The position numbers and the translations under genes were made by a program. From assembly GCA_025917655.1 (NCBI GenBank), contig CP084614.1:2356001-2420000 (forward strand): DNA of 64,000 bases. Reading direction: 5' to 3'. The notes under the pieces are model-generated. The model searched no databases. It was given only the letters and a program-made list of their open reading frames with translations, and was not told the DNA's origin. Shown in pieces: positions 46,479 to 56,500 of this stretch (position 1 is the stretch's first letter; each line of letters starts with the position of its first letter). The DNA comes from Chlorella sorokiniana. Lineage: Eukaryota; Chlorophyta; Trebouxiophyceae; Chlorellales; Chlorellaceae.

Positions 46479-48378
46479 TGCATCGCAGCCATCCTCCGCC
46501 CAGGCTCAGCCCGAGGGCACCGGGTCTCTCGCCGCGGCGGCGAGCCAGCCCGGTGCTGCTGCTGCAGATGAGCCAGCCTCCGTTTCTGCGACCGCTCGAG
46601 TGGTGGATGTGGCTGCTTGGCTGGAGGCCGCTGACGCTGCTTCCGCCACTGACGCTGCTTCCGCTGTGCCGCCATCGGATGCGGGTGTGGGTGGGGAGAT
46701 GCTTGGGCGGCGAGGCGGCTTGGCCCCACCAGCTCTGGTCCTGGCACCACTGCAGCAGGCGCCGGCCGGTACAGCAATGCCGGCGTTTGTGCAAGCCGCT
46801 GTGGAGCCCCCGGGGGCCTTCAGGTGCCAGCTCTGCGGCGTGACGATCAGCGGGCAGCGCAATCTGGACGAACATCTGGCCAGCAAGCGGCACGCCAAGC
46901 ACGTGGCAGCTGCGGCGGCGGCAGCCGCCGCCTCGGCTGCCGGCCCCGACGCCACGCACGGCCTGGCTCTGGCGGCGGCGGTGGCGGGGCTTCCTGGCGC
47001 AGGCAGCAGCAGCGCGCTGTCGCCGCCGGGCGGCGGACGGACGTATGTGGGCATCGGCGCTGACGTGGCGCCCTACGTGTGCCAGGTGGGCGGCTGCGCC
47101 CTCCCCTCCTCCACCCCTCCTCTGGCCCCTCTCCCACCAGCTCCCCACGTGCTGCCGCTCGCCCAGCTCAGCCAGCCCAGCCAGCTCAGCCCAGCATGCT
47201 CGCCTTGAACCTTTGCGAATGTCTTCTTCCCATCTTTTCGAAATTAACCCTTCTCCCTGGGTGGCTGTGGCACCCAGCTGTGCTGACAGAAGCACCTGCC
47301 TGCTCCACCACCCTTCGCTCCCTGCCCCGACACTTGCCCAGCCCCCCGTCAAAAACAAAGAATCGTCCCCTTTTGGTCACCGCCCCACCCACCCGCCCCA
47401 GGTCATCTCTCCCGAGCTCAATGCTCTGGCTGAGGCCGTGCTGCGCCGCCTGACGGAGTGGCAGGAGCGCGTGCGCCAGACCGACCCAGCCAACTTCCGG
47501 CGCAAGCGGCGCCTGGTGTCTGGCCTTCGGGAGGCAAGCAAGGGCCTGGGGGCGGCACGCGTTGGGGAGTGTTTGCATGTGGCCGAGGCCTCCAGTGTGT
47601 GTGGCCAGCGTGCAGGCAGTACGTGCAGGCAGCACGTGGGGACAGCGCATCTGCTGGGAAGGCGCCCGCGCCGCTGGCTTCAGGAATGGGGGTGGGCGGA
47701 CGGGCGTCTGGGCCTGCACGTGTGTGGCAGGAGGGCTGCAGGTGCGCCGCCATGCCGCTGCTCCCAGCCCGACGCGCTCGTTCTGCTGCCGCTGCCGCCG
47801 CAGGTGGAAAAGGCGGTGAAGCTGCGGCGGGCCAAGCTGGTGCTGCTGGCCCCCAACATTGCCAGCCTGGAGGGCGGCGAGGGCGGCGAGGCAGCCGCAT
47901 CGCCGCCGCAGCCCGGCGCGAGCGCCTGTCCCGCGACCGCCCTGGCGGCCCTGGCTGCGGAAAAGGAGGTGCCCCTCGTGTTTGCGCTCAGCCGGCAGCG
48001 TATGGGCAAGGTGAGCTGGGCTCGCTGTGCTGGTCATCAGCCGCTTGCCCGTGACGGCAAGGGCCCCCAGCCACCTGCGCGTTGCTCAACAAAGTCGTGC
48101 CCCCTCTGCTGTGCCTCCTCTGCTTCCCGCTGCCGCAGCTCCTGGGCCAGCGCAAGAGAGCCAGCGCCTTTGCGGTGCTGGACGCAAACGGCGTGTTTGA
48201 GGAGGTGCGGCGCCTGGAGCAGCTCGCAGAGGAGGGGCGGCGGCAGTGGCGGGCGCACCACGCAGCGCTCGGCGGAGGCGCCGGGAGGCGCCACAACACA
48301 GCTGATCGCCCTGACGGATGTTACATGCTGCTGCATGGCACAAGTGTGGTGCAGGCAAAAGATGAGCCGGTGCTTTAA
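44066..48378 (+). CDS. SBP2: SBP2-like protein: L7Ae RNA-binding domain (SECIS-binding family) with two C2H2 zinc fingers
   Basis: Exons 44066..44225, 44353..44744, 44852..44984, 45156..47085, 47402..47533, 47804..48010 and 48139..48378. The C-terminal domain reads VISPELNALAEAVLRRLTEW, KRRLVSGLREVEKAVKLRRA, KLVLLAPNI, EVPLVFALSRQRMGK and KRASAFAVLDANGVFEEVRR. This is the L7Ae fold with the SID-like lead-in typical of SECIS-binding protein 2, which delivers the Sec elongation factor to selenoprotein mRNAs. Upstream are a C2H2 finger (CLACGKGFRDM), a coiled region, a long Gln/Ala/Ser-rich stretch, and a second, U1-like finger (CQLCGVTISGQRNLDEH). Introns 2 and 5 need GC donors (AAG|GCAAGC, GAG|GCAAGC). 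The low-complexity exon 4 changes frame several times. An SBP2-like protein without a selenium role is possible. Confidence 0.72.
45058..45080 (+). repeat. GT-rich tract in intron 3 of the SBP2-like gene
   Basis: Dinucleotide repeat in GT orientation on the sense strand, the one clear exception to the CA orientation of other intronic tracts. Confidence 0.8.
46320..46475 (+). repeat. CAG trinucleotide-rich coding repeats
   Basis: Runs of CAG in exon 4 of the SBP2-like gene, giving Gln or Ser tracts depending on frame. Frame changes cluster here. Confidence 0.75.
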
Positions 48379-48706
48379 GAGGGAAGGCAGCAGGGTAGCC
48401 AGCTGCACATTTGTGAGGGCGGACTTGTGTGACAGGCGACTGACATGGTGGGACTGCGCACGGGCGGAGGCAGCTGGGCGCAGCCAGCGTGCGCTCGTTT
48501 GACCGCGCATGCATGGGCATGCAGGGCGAGGGTGGGGGTCTGTCATGCGGGGCATGCCGCTGCCGGCAGGCGCGGCCGCCAGCCGGCGCTGTCGGCGCCG
48601 AAGGGCCGCTGCCAGCGGGCCAAGAGTGACTGCTCGGGCGCAGATCATCGGCTGCCGCTGCCTTCAGAGTATCACGAACAAACCGAGTTGGAGCAGTTTC
48701 CTGCAT
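48379..48706. other. Intergenic between convergent SBP2-like and Cys-module genes
   Basis: About 330 bp with both 3' UTRs. Nothing else recognised. Confidence 0.45.
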
Positions 48707-50506
48707 TCAATGGCAACAGGCAGCCACGGTGCTGAGCTGTGCTGCGGTCAAGGTGGGCAAGCACAGCCTCCCACCCGCAGCTGCACACACCAAGCGAGGA
48801 CGCCACACTTGTGCAAGCAGCAGCAGCCCCTCACCGTTGATGCAATCCGAGTTGACTACACAGGGAGAGCCTATGTCTGACTTGAAACAAACGGTGAAAA
48901 AGCTGCAGGGGCAGGCATGTCGGGTTGCATGGGGGTTGTGGGGTTCAGGCATGGGCGGTATGTGGGCCGCCCGCAGCGGGTAGGCGTGCGTGCGGCACCT
49001 CGATGCAAGCTCATACACCGCTGCTCACCACTGGCCGTCGTCGGCGCAGTCTGCGTTGTCCGCGCAGGGCCCGCCCGTGCCCGACAGACCGCATCTGCCG
49101 TTAGACTTATTGCTGCACGGGTGGGGGGGGACCAGTCGGTGCAGCCGACGAGACCCGCCGCACAAAGCAGCAGCGGCACTGCGACCGTGGCTGGCGGGCC
49201 AGTGCCAGCGGGGCGGCGACGCTTGCGGCGTGCCGCACCAGTGCCCTGAGACGCAGTCTGCGTCGAAAGCACAGTCGGCTCCGTCGGCCACTTTGCCGCA
49301 CGTGTCGCTGACAGGGTTGCTGCAGGGCGGGGGATGCACTAGTGGGGAGAGTGAGGCGAGCGGGCACGCGAGGTCGGGGGCCTAAACATTGCCCAACATG
49401 TTTTCAGCACAGTGTGCCGCTGCCTGCCTGCCTTAAAAACAAAAGGCCAAAGCAGAAGGAGCAGCTCCTCTGCAAAAGAGAAGCACGCACCAGGTGCCTG
49501 TGATGCAGTCGCGGTCCCGACCGCATGTGCTGCCGTCTGGCACCCCGCCACACAGGTGGGTGACAGAGTGGCACAGGCCGGCGGCGCACTCCTCGTCTCG
49601 GCCGCACGCAGAGCCGTCGGCTTGTGGGTCGACGCAAAAGTTGGGCTGAGATGGAGGCTGGCGGCTGCCGAACGAGGAGGAGGAGACGGAGAGGTAAGGA
49701 GAGGGAGGGATGGCAGCATGAGAGGTCGTGGAGGGATGCTGCCAGGCAAGGGCCCTCTTTGTCAAAGAGGGGCACACAGCTGGATGATGCACACTGGTCT
49801 GGGCTTGGATGCAGGCACCCGGTTCACGCACCAGATGCCGCTCTGGCAGACTTCGTCTTGGAAGCAGAACTCGCCGTTGGCGAGTCTGCGAGATTGGGAC
49901 AGGGCAACGGGCGCAGCGTCGTCACCACAACATCGCACCATAACTTCTATCATTATTGGCAGCAATGCAGGCAAGAAGCACACACAGCACGCGGTAATGA
50001 GATCGGACTGTCACGCACAGAGCAGGGGGTGGCGGCCGGGGGCGGGGGCGGGGTGGCGGCCGGGGGCGGGGCCGGGGTGGCGGCCGGGGGCGGGGCCGGG
50101 GTGGCGGCCTGGGGCGGGGCCGGGGGCGGCCGGGGGCGGGGCGGGGTGGCGGCCTGGGGCGGGGGCCGTGGCGGCGGCCGGGGGCGGGGCCGGGAGGGCG
50201 AGGGCGAGGGCGGGGTGGAGGAGGGCGGCGCTTAGGAGGCGGCGGGCGCACAGCTGCCTCGACGCTCGGCAGCTGCAAGTAGCAAGCAAGGACAAGGTGG
50301 GCGCCCCGAGCTAGTGAGCAAAAGAACGACCAGAAATCACCGCAGACGGCGCATGTGCTGGCTGTCCCGAGCCGGCCTTGCTCGGAATCATGGAATAACA
50401 ATACTCGCGGCACACGACCCTGACCCATGCCACCGCCGATCACCTGCACGCTACATGCCCAGATGCCCACCAAGCACGCGATCGCAAGCAGCAACGGGCG
50501 CATCAT
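48707..50506 (-). CDS. Secreted protein of tandem six-Cys modules, exon-encoded
   Basis: Exons on the complement: about 50445..50506, 49832..49885, 49491..49645, 49239..49319, 49029..49112, 48835..48902 and 48707..48780. Exon 1 encodes a signal peptide (MMRPLLLAIACLVGIWA); its exact donor is uncertain because no site gives the needed phase. Each later exon encodes a module such as CGKVADGADCAFDADCVSGH or CGLSGTGGPCADNADC, that is C-x(5-8)-C-x4-D/E-C-x4-C. The introns after exons 2 to 5 are all phase 2 and split the same Cys codon as TG|C. The module resembles short disulfide knots of the Dickkopf/colipase kind, but I cannot assign a family. One C is missing at the start of exon 3. Function unknown. 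Confidence 0.68.
50028..50225. repeat. GC-only 24-bp minisatellite
   Basis: Degenerate tandem units of about 24 bp built from GTGGCGGCC plus G runs, with G-rich strand +. Several runs of four or more G per unit give strong quadruplex potential. It lies in the presumed first intron of the Cys-module gene. On the minus strand one frame reads PAPGRHPG repeats, probably by chance of composition. Confidence 0.8.
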
Positions 50507-51204
50507 CACCCACGGGCCCGCGGGTGGGCCGGGCAGACCCCGATGGCTGCCTAAGGGCCCCTGTGGCTGCTGATCGATGCTTCACAACGGGTAAATGCGA
50601 TTGGTATGCACGGATGGCATCCCTTTATGGCTTCTTGATCGCTGGCAACTGCTCAGTCCCCGGGACGCCTCCCGCTGCCAGGCACAACTGATGTGAAGGC
50701 TGATTTGAGGCCCGCAGGCTCAATGTGCGCAGGTCGTCGCAAGTTCCATATGATGATCGTACAGCTGGGATGGCCGTTGATTGACCAGAGATTGTAACAG
50801 TGGCTGGAACGGGTCAACTCCGGCAAGCAGCCAAGCTGTGCCGCCACGTGCGCACGGGTGCCAGCTCCCGCCGGCGCTGACGGCAAGCTCAAGCCACCCG
50901 CGTTGGCGGTGCAGTGCTGGGGACAATTGACACTGCTACCCTCCTCAAGCGGCCTGGTCCAGCGGGGCTGCACGGCTGCAGCGCGTGCCCTTGTGGCCGC
51001 CATACCGGGCAGGGGCTTCGAAAAATTCTCGTCGAATCCGGTGACAACAAAAGCGCCCAGGGCGGCACCAGCTCAATTGACAGGAGCGCACGATGGGTGG
51101 GTCCGATTTCCGTTGAGCACAATGAAGATGCTCTGTACCGCCTAGGCAGACCTGCGGACCCGCATGCCACCACTCCCATGCCACCACTCCCTTTCACTGC
51201 TGTG
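50507..51204. other. Intergenic upstream of the SBP2-like fragment
   Basis: Contains the promoter of the Cys-module gene. No exon supported. Confidence 0.45.
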
Positions 51205-51305
51205 TCAGTGCGAGGGAGCCTGCTCCTTTGCGGTTCTGGACGCAAACGGCGTGCTTGAGGAGGTGCGGCGGCTGGAGCAGATCGCAGCGCTTGGCGGCAG
51301 CAGCG
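51205..51305 (+). pseudogene. Fragment of the SBP2-like L7Ae domain
   Basis: FAVLDANGVLEEVRRLEQIA matches the last exon of the SBP2-like gene at about 48165-48230 with two substitutions in 20 residues. The match fades on both sides. No preceding L7Ae exons and no long frame around it, so it is a dead fragment copy, lying just upstream of fasciclin copy 2. Confidence 0.8.
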
Positions 51306-51628
51306 GGGGATGGCACATTTGCAGCCGGCCCAGCTTGTGTGTTCCATTAAGTTTTCTCTCGCGTCTGCTATAATGTGCCGCCTTGCTTGCAGTGTCTCCC
51401 CACCTCCTCAGTACAGATAGGTCGTACAGCTTCGTGCGCCTCTTTCAGCCCTTCCAAGGAACCACTGTGCTGTTAGCCCCTCCTAGAGCCCTATCATGGG
51501 CCGGGAGGGCCTCAAAATGCGCGAAGCGGGCTCGCCCTCTCGCTCTTTTGTCCGCGAAAGCGTCCTTCGAGCCCACAGCATTCCGCAGGCTCCCTCTGTT
51601 ACCCCTACACACTCAAGCAATTGTCAGA

Positions 51629-52906
51629 ATGCAGCGCCGCGCCGCGCTCGCGCTGCTGCTGTGCGCTCTGGTGGGCGGGGCGTCGGCCACACTGAAGAAG
51701 CACCACCCGAAGGTGTCTGGCGCCAGAGTCAGCGGCATGCGCACCTTTGGCGGCTTCATGAGCGACGCTGGTGCCGGGGCCGGCGCTGAGGCTGGCGCTG
51801 GGGCCATGGCTGGTGCCGGTGCCACTGCCGGTGCCGATGCCAACGCCGGCGCCATCACAACCCCGTTGCCGTTCCCGCTGAGTGCCAGTCAGTGGCTGAG
51901 GTGGCAGCGCAGGCTGGCTCCTTCTCCACCCTGCTGGCCGCCGCACAGGTGGGGGGGAGGAGCAAGAAGGGGGCGGCTGTCGCGCCTCTTCCGTGCCTTG
52001 CACCCCGGCTGGCAGCTTGCATCTCAAGCAGGCTTGAACCCTGGATTGCATTCCACCTGCATGCATGCCAACCCACACCCCTTCCCCTCTGCGCAGGCCG
52101 CGGGCCTGGCCCCCGCCCTCAGCGACCGCGCCCTGCAGGCCACCGTGTTTGCGCCCTCCGACGACGCATTTGACGCCGCCCTGGAGGACCTGGGCATCAC
52201 CGCCAGCCAGCTGCTGGCCCAGCCCGAGCTGCTGCAGGCGGTAAGGGGGCAAGGCTCCACAGCTGTGCCCTGTGCGCTGCTGCTGCCAATCATTCCCTTT
52301 CTCTTCCTGCTCGCGCTTCTTGCTCCCCCACTAGATATTCCGTCACCAGCTTGCCTTCACCCTGCTGCAGATCCTCAAGTACCATGTTGTCCCCGGCACC
52401 GCCCTCACCGCCGACCAGCTGAGCGACGAGCAGAAGCTGCCCACCCTGCTGTCCGCCGACCTGCAGGCCGCCGCCGCCGCTCAGCCCGCCCCCGCCTGGT
52501 CCAAGAAGGGCGGCGCTGCCGAGGAGGGCGAGAGCGCCGAGCTGACCATCCAGATTCAAAAGGTGTGCAAGGCGGCTGGAGGATAGGGGTGGGGTAATGC
52601 TGCAGGGAAGCATTCTTGGCTAGCTAGCGCTGCTCCTCTCGGCGCCCATGCCCTTCGCCCGCTCACACCCTCCCCCTCCCTGCCATGCAGGTGTTCAGCA
52701 AGCTCGAGCCGCCCAGCCAGCGCATCACAGTGGAGGGCTCCCTGTCCAGCGGCGTGGTGACGGCCGCTGACATCAACGCCGGCTGCCCCGCCGTGGTGCA
52801 CGTGATTGACGCCGTGCTGCTGCCCGACATCACGGAGGAGGAGGAGGAGGGCATGGAGGGCATGGGCAGCATGTTTGGCAGCCTGAAGACGCTGTGGGGC
52901 ATGTAG
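51629..52906 (+). CDS. Secreted fasciclin (FAS1) domain protein, copy 2
   Basis: Exons 51629..51948, 52097..52240, 52371..52562 and 52691..52906. Same plan as copy 1: signal peptide RAALALLLCALVGGASA, AGA linker (shorter by about 12 residues), FAS1 domain with ATVFAPSDDAFDAAL and AVVHVIDAVLLP. Differences: a six-residue insertion with QPAPA in the Ala/Lys region, and an extra MEG near the end. Exon 1 lacks one C of a five-C run that copy 1 has intact (at about 51863), so the printed sequence shifts frame before VAEVAAQAG. This is either a true lesion or the same indel error seen elsewhere. With that base present the product is about 290 aa. Intron 3 uses a normal GT donor. Confidence 0.85.
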
Positions 52907-53566
52907 ACAGCCGTAGATTGGGCAGCAGCGGGCGCCCGGCCTGGCCCCCTGATTTGACCCCTTCCCCACCCTGAACCTTAGCGAAGGGATACCTCCCGCT
53001 ATCCCCTTCTCACTGCCGCTTTTGTGGATCTGTCGTGATTTGTCCCCCTGAATTGATTTGAGCATCTTATGACATGTAACGGAACGAAGCCCCGCATGCC
53101 GTCGCCCAGTGCACGCTGGTGTGCTGGCTGTCAGGCCCTCCAAAAGCGGAAGCGCTGGCGCCTCGAGTTCTGGGCGCCCTGCACGCTGGCAGCGGCGGCG
53201 CCTCATCCACATGTCCTGCCGCAGCACGGCATGCATGCAATCATACGTCCGCAAGGGCTCTGGTTGCTGCTTGTAGGTTGAGGAGGCGTATGCGAGCCCC
53301 CGGCAGGCTTCAGGGAGGGAGAAGTCGGGCCGCAGGGTTTGAGCACAGGCTGCGCGGGTAGGGCTTGTTCCTGCTTGCCGTGACTGTGCATTCCTCTCTT
53401 TCATGCCAAATCGCTCTCAGCAAGTGACATTGAGACGTCCGGCCGACGGCTAGCCCCGAGAGCGTCCTTACGAGGAACCCACAGCTCTCTTCTGCTGACC
53501 CTCGCTTTAAATATGTTACTTTTCAAAAAGCCTGCGATGCACCGCGTGTAGGGACTTTGGCTGTCG
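52907..53566. other. Intergenic between fasciclin copy 2 and ankyrin/HECT gene
   Basis: The first 200 bp is the duplicated 3' UTR. The rest is promoter of the ligase gene; an AT-rich patch with ATATGTTAC lies at about 53510. No exon supported. Confidence 0.5.
53075..53079 (+). promoter_or_regulatory. TGTAA poly(A) signal of fasciclin copy 2
   Basis: TGTAA 170 nt after the stop, conserved with copy 1. Confidence 0.65.
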
Positions 53567-56500
53567 ATGGCGCGACGCCGAGCAGCGTTGCCGCCAGGGC
53601 GCCGCGTGGACGAGGCGCTCCTGTCTGCCGCCAGCAGCGGTCGCCTGGCTGAGCTGGAGGCCGCGCTGCAGGCGGGTGCTGACCCCAACGCACGCAGCGC
53701 CTGCGGCGACACGCCGCTGCTGCTGCTGGCTGCTCGCGGCGGCTGCGTCGCGTGCTGCAGCGCCCTGCTGGCTGGCGGCGCCGATGCCGCATCTCAAGGC
53801 AGCGGCGGCGCCACCGCCGCCATGATTGCGGTGCAGCTGGGCTGCCCGCGCCTGCTGGAAACGGTGCTCACCCCTGCGACAGACCTGTCGGCACGCACCG
53901 ACCGCGGCCTCTCCGCATTCCAGCTGGCCTGTTTGGGGGCCGCCCGCCCTCCACCCTGCGTCGCCTCCTGCAGCATTACCACGAGCAGCTGGGTGCTGCG
54001 GGGGCCAGCCACGTGGGCAGCACAGCGCAGCCAGCAGACCAGCCAGGCAGGGCGGACGCTGAGGCGGGCCGGCCGCTGGTGCTGGCCATGTATGCCGCGG
54101 TGGCGGCCGGCGCCGCCTCCTGCCTGCGCCTGTTGGCTGCCGACCAGCTGGCCCGTGCCGCCTACGCCGCACAGTTTGGTGAGGTGGGGAGCCTCCGGTG
54201 CCGGCCTCGCGCAGCGGCGCGACGGACCGCTGCGTGCGGCGCGGCAGGAGGCAGCGGACGGCAAGGCTGCGCCTTCAGAGGCGGGGCAGCCGGCGGACGG
54301 CACCTCGCTTGAGTCCCTCCATCCCGACTCGCCAGCACCCATGGAGGCCGGAGGCTCGGCCACGGAAGCGGATCAACTCGCGGCAGAGCAGCCTCCCTCA
54401 GCACACCCGCTTGCGGAGCCTTTGCCGGACTCGCTGCCTGCATCACAGCCGCCGGCGCCGGCGCCAGCGCATCGCTCTGCGGCCCTCCCAGCGGCGGCAC
54501 GCGCGCTGTGCCCTGCTGAGGAGGAGCGGCTGCAGGAGGAGCTGGGGTTCCTGCTGGAAAGTGAGGTGGTGGGGCCGGCCAACGCCCGCGCCGCCAGCTT
54601 CCTCTGGCAGTCAGGTGGGCGTTTTGAGCTGGAGTGAGCGCAGGGAGGCTGGGCGTACGGCGGCGGAGGGCCAAAGGGAGGCTGCATGCAGCAGTGGGCG
54701 CCCTTAGGCCCCTTCCCCACCCACTGCGACCCCTAGCCATGTTCGGCCCCTCCTTGCTTGCCGCCCTGCGCCTTTTCGTCCTGAGCTGCTCAGAGGCTGG
54801 CGCAACCGCACCCCCTCCACCCCGCTGCATCCGCAGGCGGCCTGCCTTGCCACCTGGCCGCCGCCGTCAACCAGCCCGACTGCCTGCATGTGCTGCTGAC
54901 GGCCGGGCTGGGCTCCCAAACGAGCCCAGCGCCGAAGGGTTCACCCCGCTCATGCTGGCCGCCACCGCCGACGCGGCCGCCGCCGCCGCGGTGCTGCTGC
55001 GGGCGGGGGCGGCGCTGGAGGCACGCAACTCTGCAGGCCGCACCGCCCTCTTCCTTGCGGCGCTGGGCGGCAGCCCCGCAACCCTGGCGCTGCTGGTCCG
55101 AGCGGGGGCAGACGTGAGTGTGGGGCCTGGCTGGCTGGCTGGCTGTTTGCTCGGTGGTTGTCACGCTCTCGCTTGGCCGCCTGGCGGGCGGGCTGGCTGG
55201 CCGGCGCAGTCTAGCTGCGTTTGCAGAGGCTTGCATGGAACGCTTGCCACTGCCGCCTATGACGGGATTTGTTCGCCGTCCAGCCCCCGTGCTTCCTGTG
55301 CGGCTGCTGCAATTGGATCACCCCATCCCACCCACCTAAACAACCCGCACTCGCCCCTTCTCTCGATCGCCCCCATGTGCGCAGGTGAATGCAGCGGAGA
55401 GCGCGTGCCTGATTTCCCCCTGGCCGCCGCCGTGACGCGCGCCGCTGCGCTGGAGGGGCTCCGCCGCCCTCAGGCCGCCGCCTTTGGGCGCTGCGTGCAG
55501 CTGCTGCTGGAGGCTGGTGCTGACCCGGGCCAGGCAGCCCGCGACGGCATGACGCCGCTGCACGCCGGCTCAGAGGGCGGCTCGGTGGCTTGCGTGGAGG
55601 CCCTGCTGGCGGCGGGGGCGGCGCTGGAGGCGGCCGATGCAGCGGGGCGCACGCCGCTGGCGGGCGCCGCCGCGGGCCGCTCGCCCCACCCTCGCTGCGT
55701 GCTGCACCTGCTGGCGCGGGGGCGGAGGTGGCTTCGCCGGAGCTGGTGGGGCTCTCTGGCGGCGTGAAGGCTGGGCCGCTGCATTGCTTGGATCACAACC
55801 TTGCTGATCAATGACCTCCTTCAAGTTGACCGTTGCTCGTGGCTGCCGTCTGTCCACCTGTTACAGTCCCCGCTGAGCCTGAGTTCTTCGCTTTGTCACC
55901 CTCCTATTCAGGCCGCTCGGCTGCTGGACTGCCTCGTCGACGCCAGCCCAGCCAGCACGCTCGACCCCAGTGGCACAGGCGAAGCTGGCCATGCGGACGA
56001 GGGCGACCGCGGCGGCGGCCCACCCTCAGTGTGGCGCCTGCTGGCCGCCCTCAACGCCCGCCAGCTGCGCGCGCTGACCGCCTGCCGCCGCTTCTTCGAT
56101 CTGCCGCACACGGAGGCGCCGTCGGCGCGGCTGGGACCCGCCGCCTTGGAGGCGATGCTGGAGGTGCGTGGTGACGGGAGGGGGCCGTTTTTTGTTGTAT
56201 GTGTGCAGTTTCGCGATGCGTGAGAGTTGCTCTGTTGCGCCCTTTGCATGTGCGTTGTTGTGGTGTAGAACGTGCGTGGGCGGTTGGATAGGGCGGCAGC
56301 AGCACTCTTGGGTGTGTGAGTGTAGGAGGTGCGGGATGCGGCGGGGCGAGCGGCGGCGGGCTGCCTCTGTGCTCGGCCCTCCTGCATGGTCATGCCCCAA
56401 GCTGCCGCGCCCCCAGCCTGGTAGACGCTCCCGCCCCCTGCTCGCCCTCCTTGCGCAGCTGGCGGCAGAGGGCTGTGCCAACCTCCTGTACAACGTCTCG

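Larger units (their letters stand above)
51478..53114 (+). repeat. Fasciclin duplication unit, copy 2 (inverted relative to copy 1)
   Basis: Matches 21845-23495 in reverse orientation from about 150 bp before the start codon to just past the TGTAA signal. Both edges are abrupt by eye; no target-site duplication or transposon ends were seen. Confidence 0.85.

Noticed and set aside
48835-49885. Decayed gene suggested by many short frames
   Set aside because: Once introns at TG|C are removed, five modules join in phase with only one missing base, so it is an intact modular gene.
50011-50295. Protein of PAPGRHPG repeats encoded on the minus strand
   Set aside because: The frame is a product of the 24-bp minisatellite; there is no start, signal peptide or splice link that supports translation.
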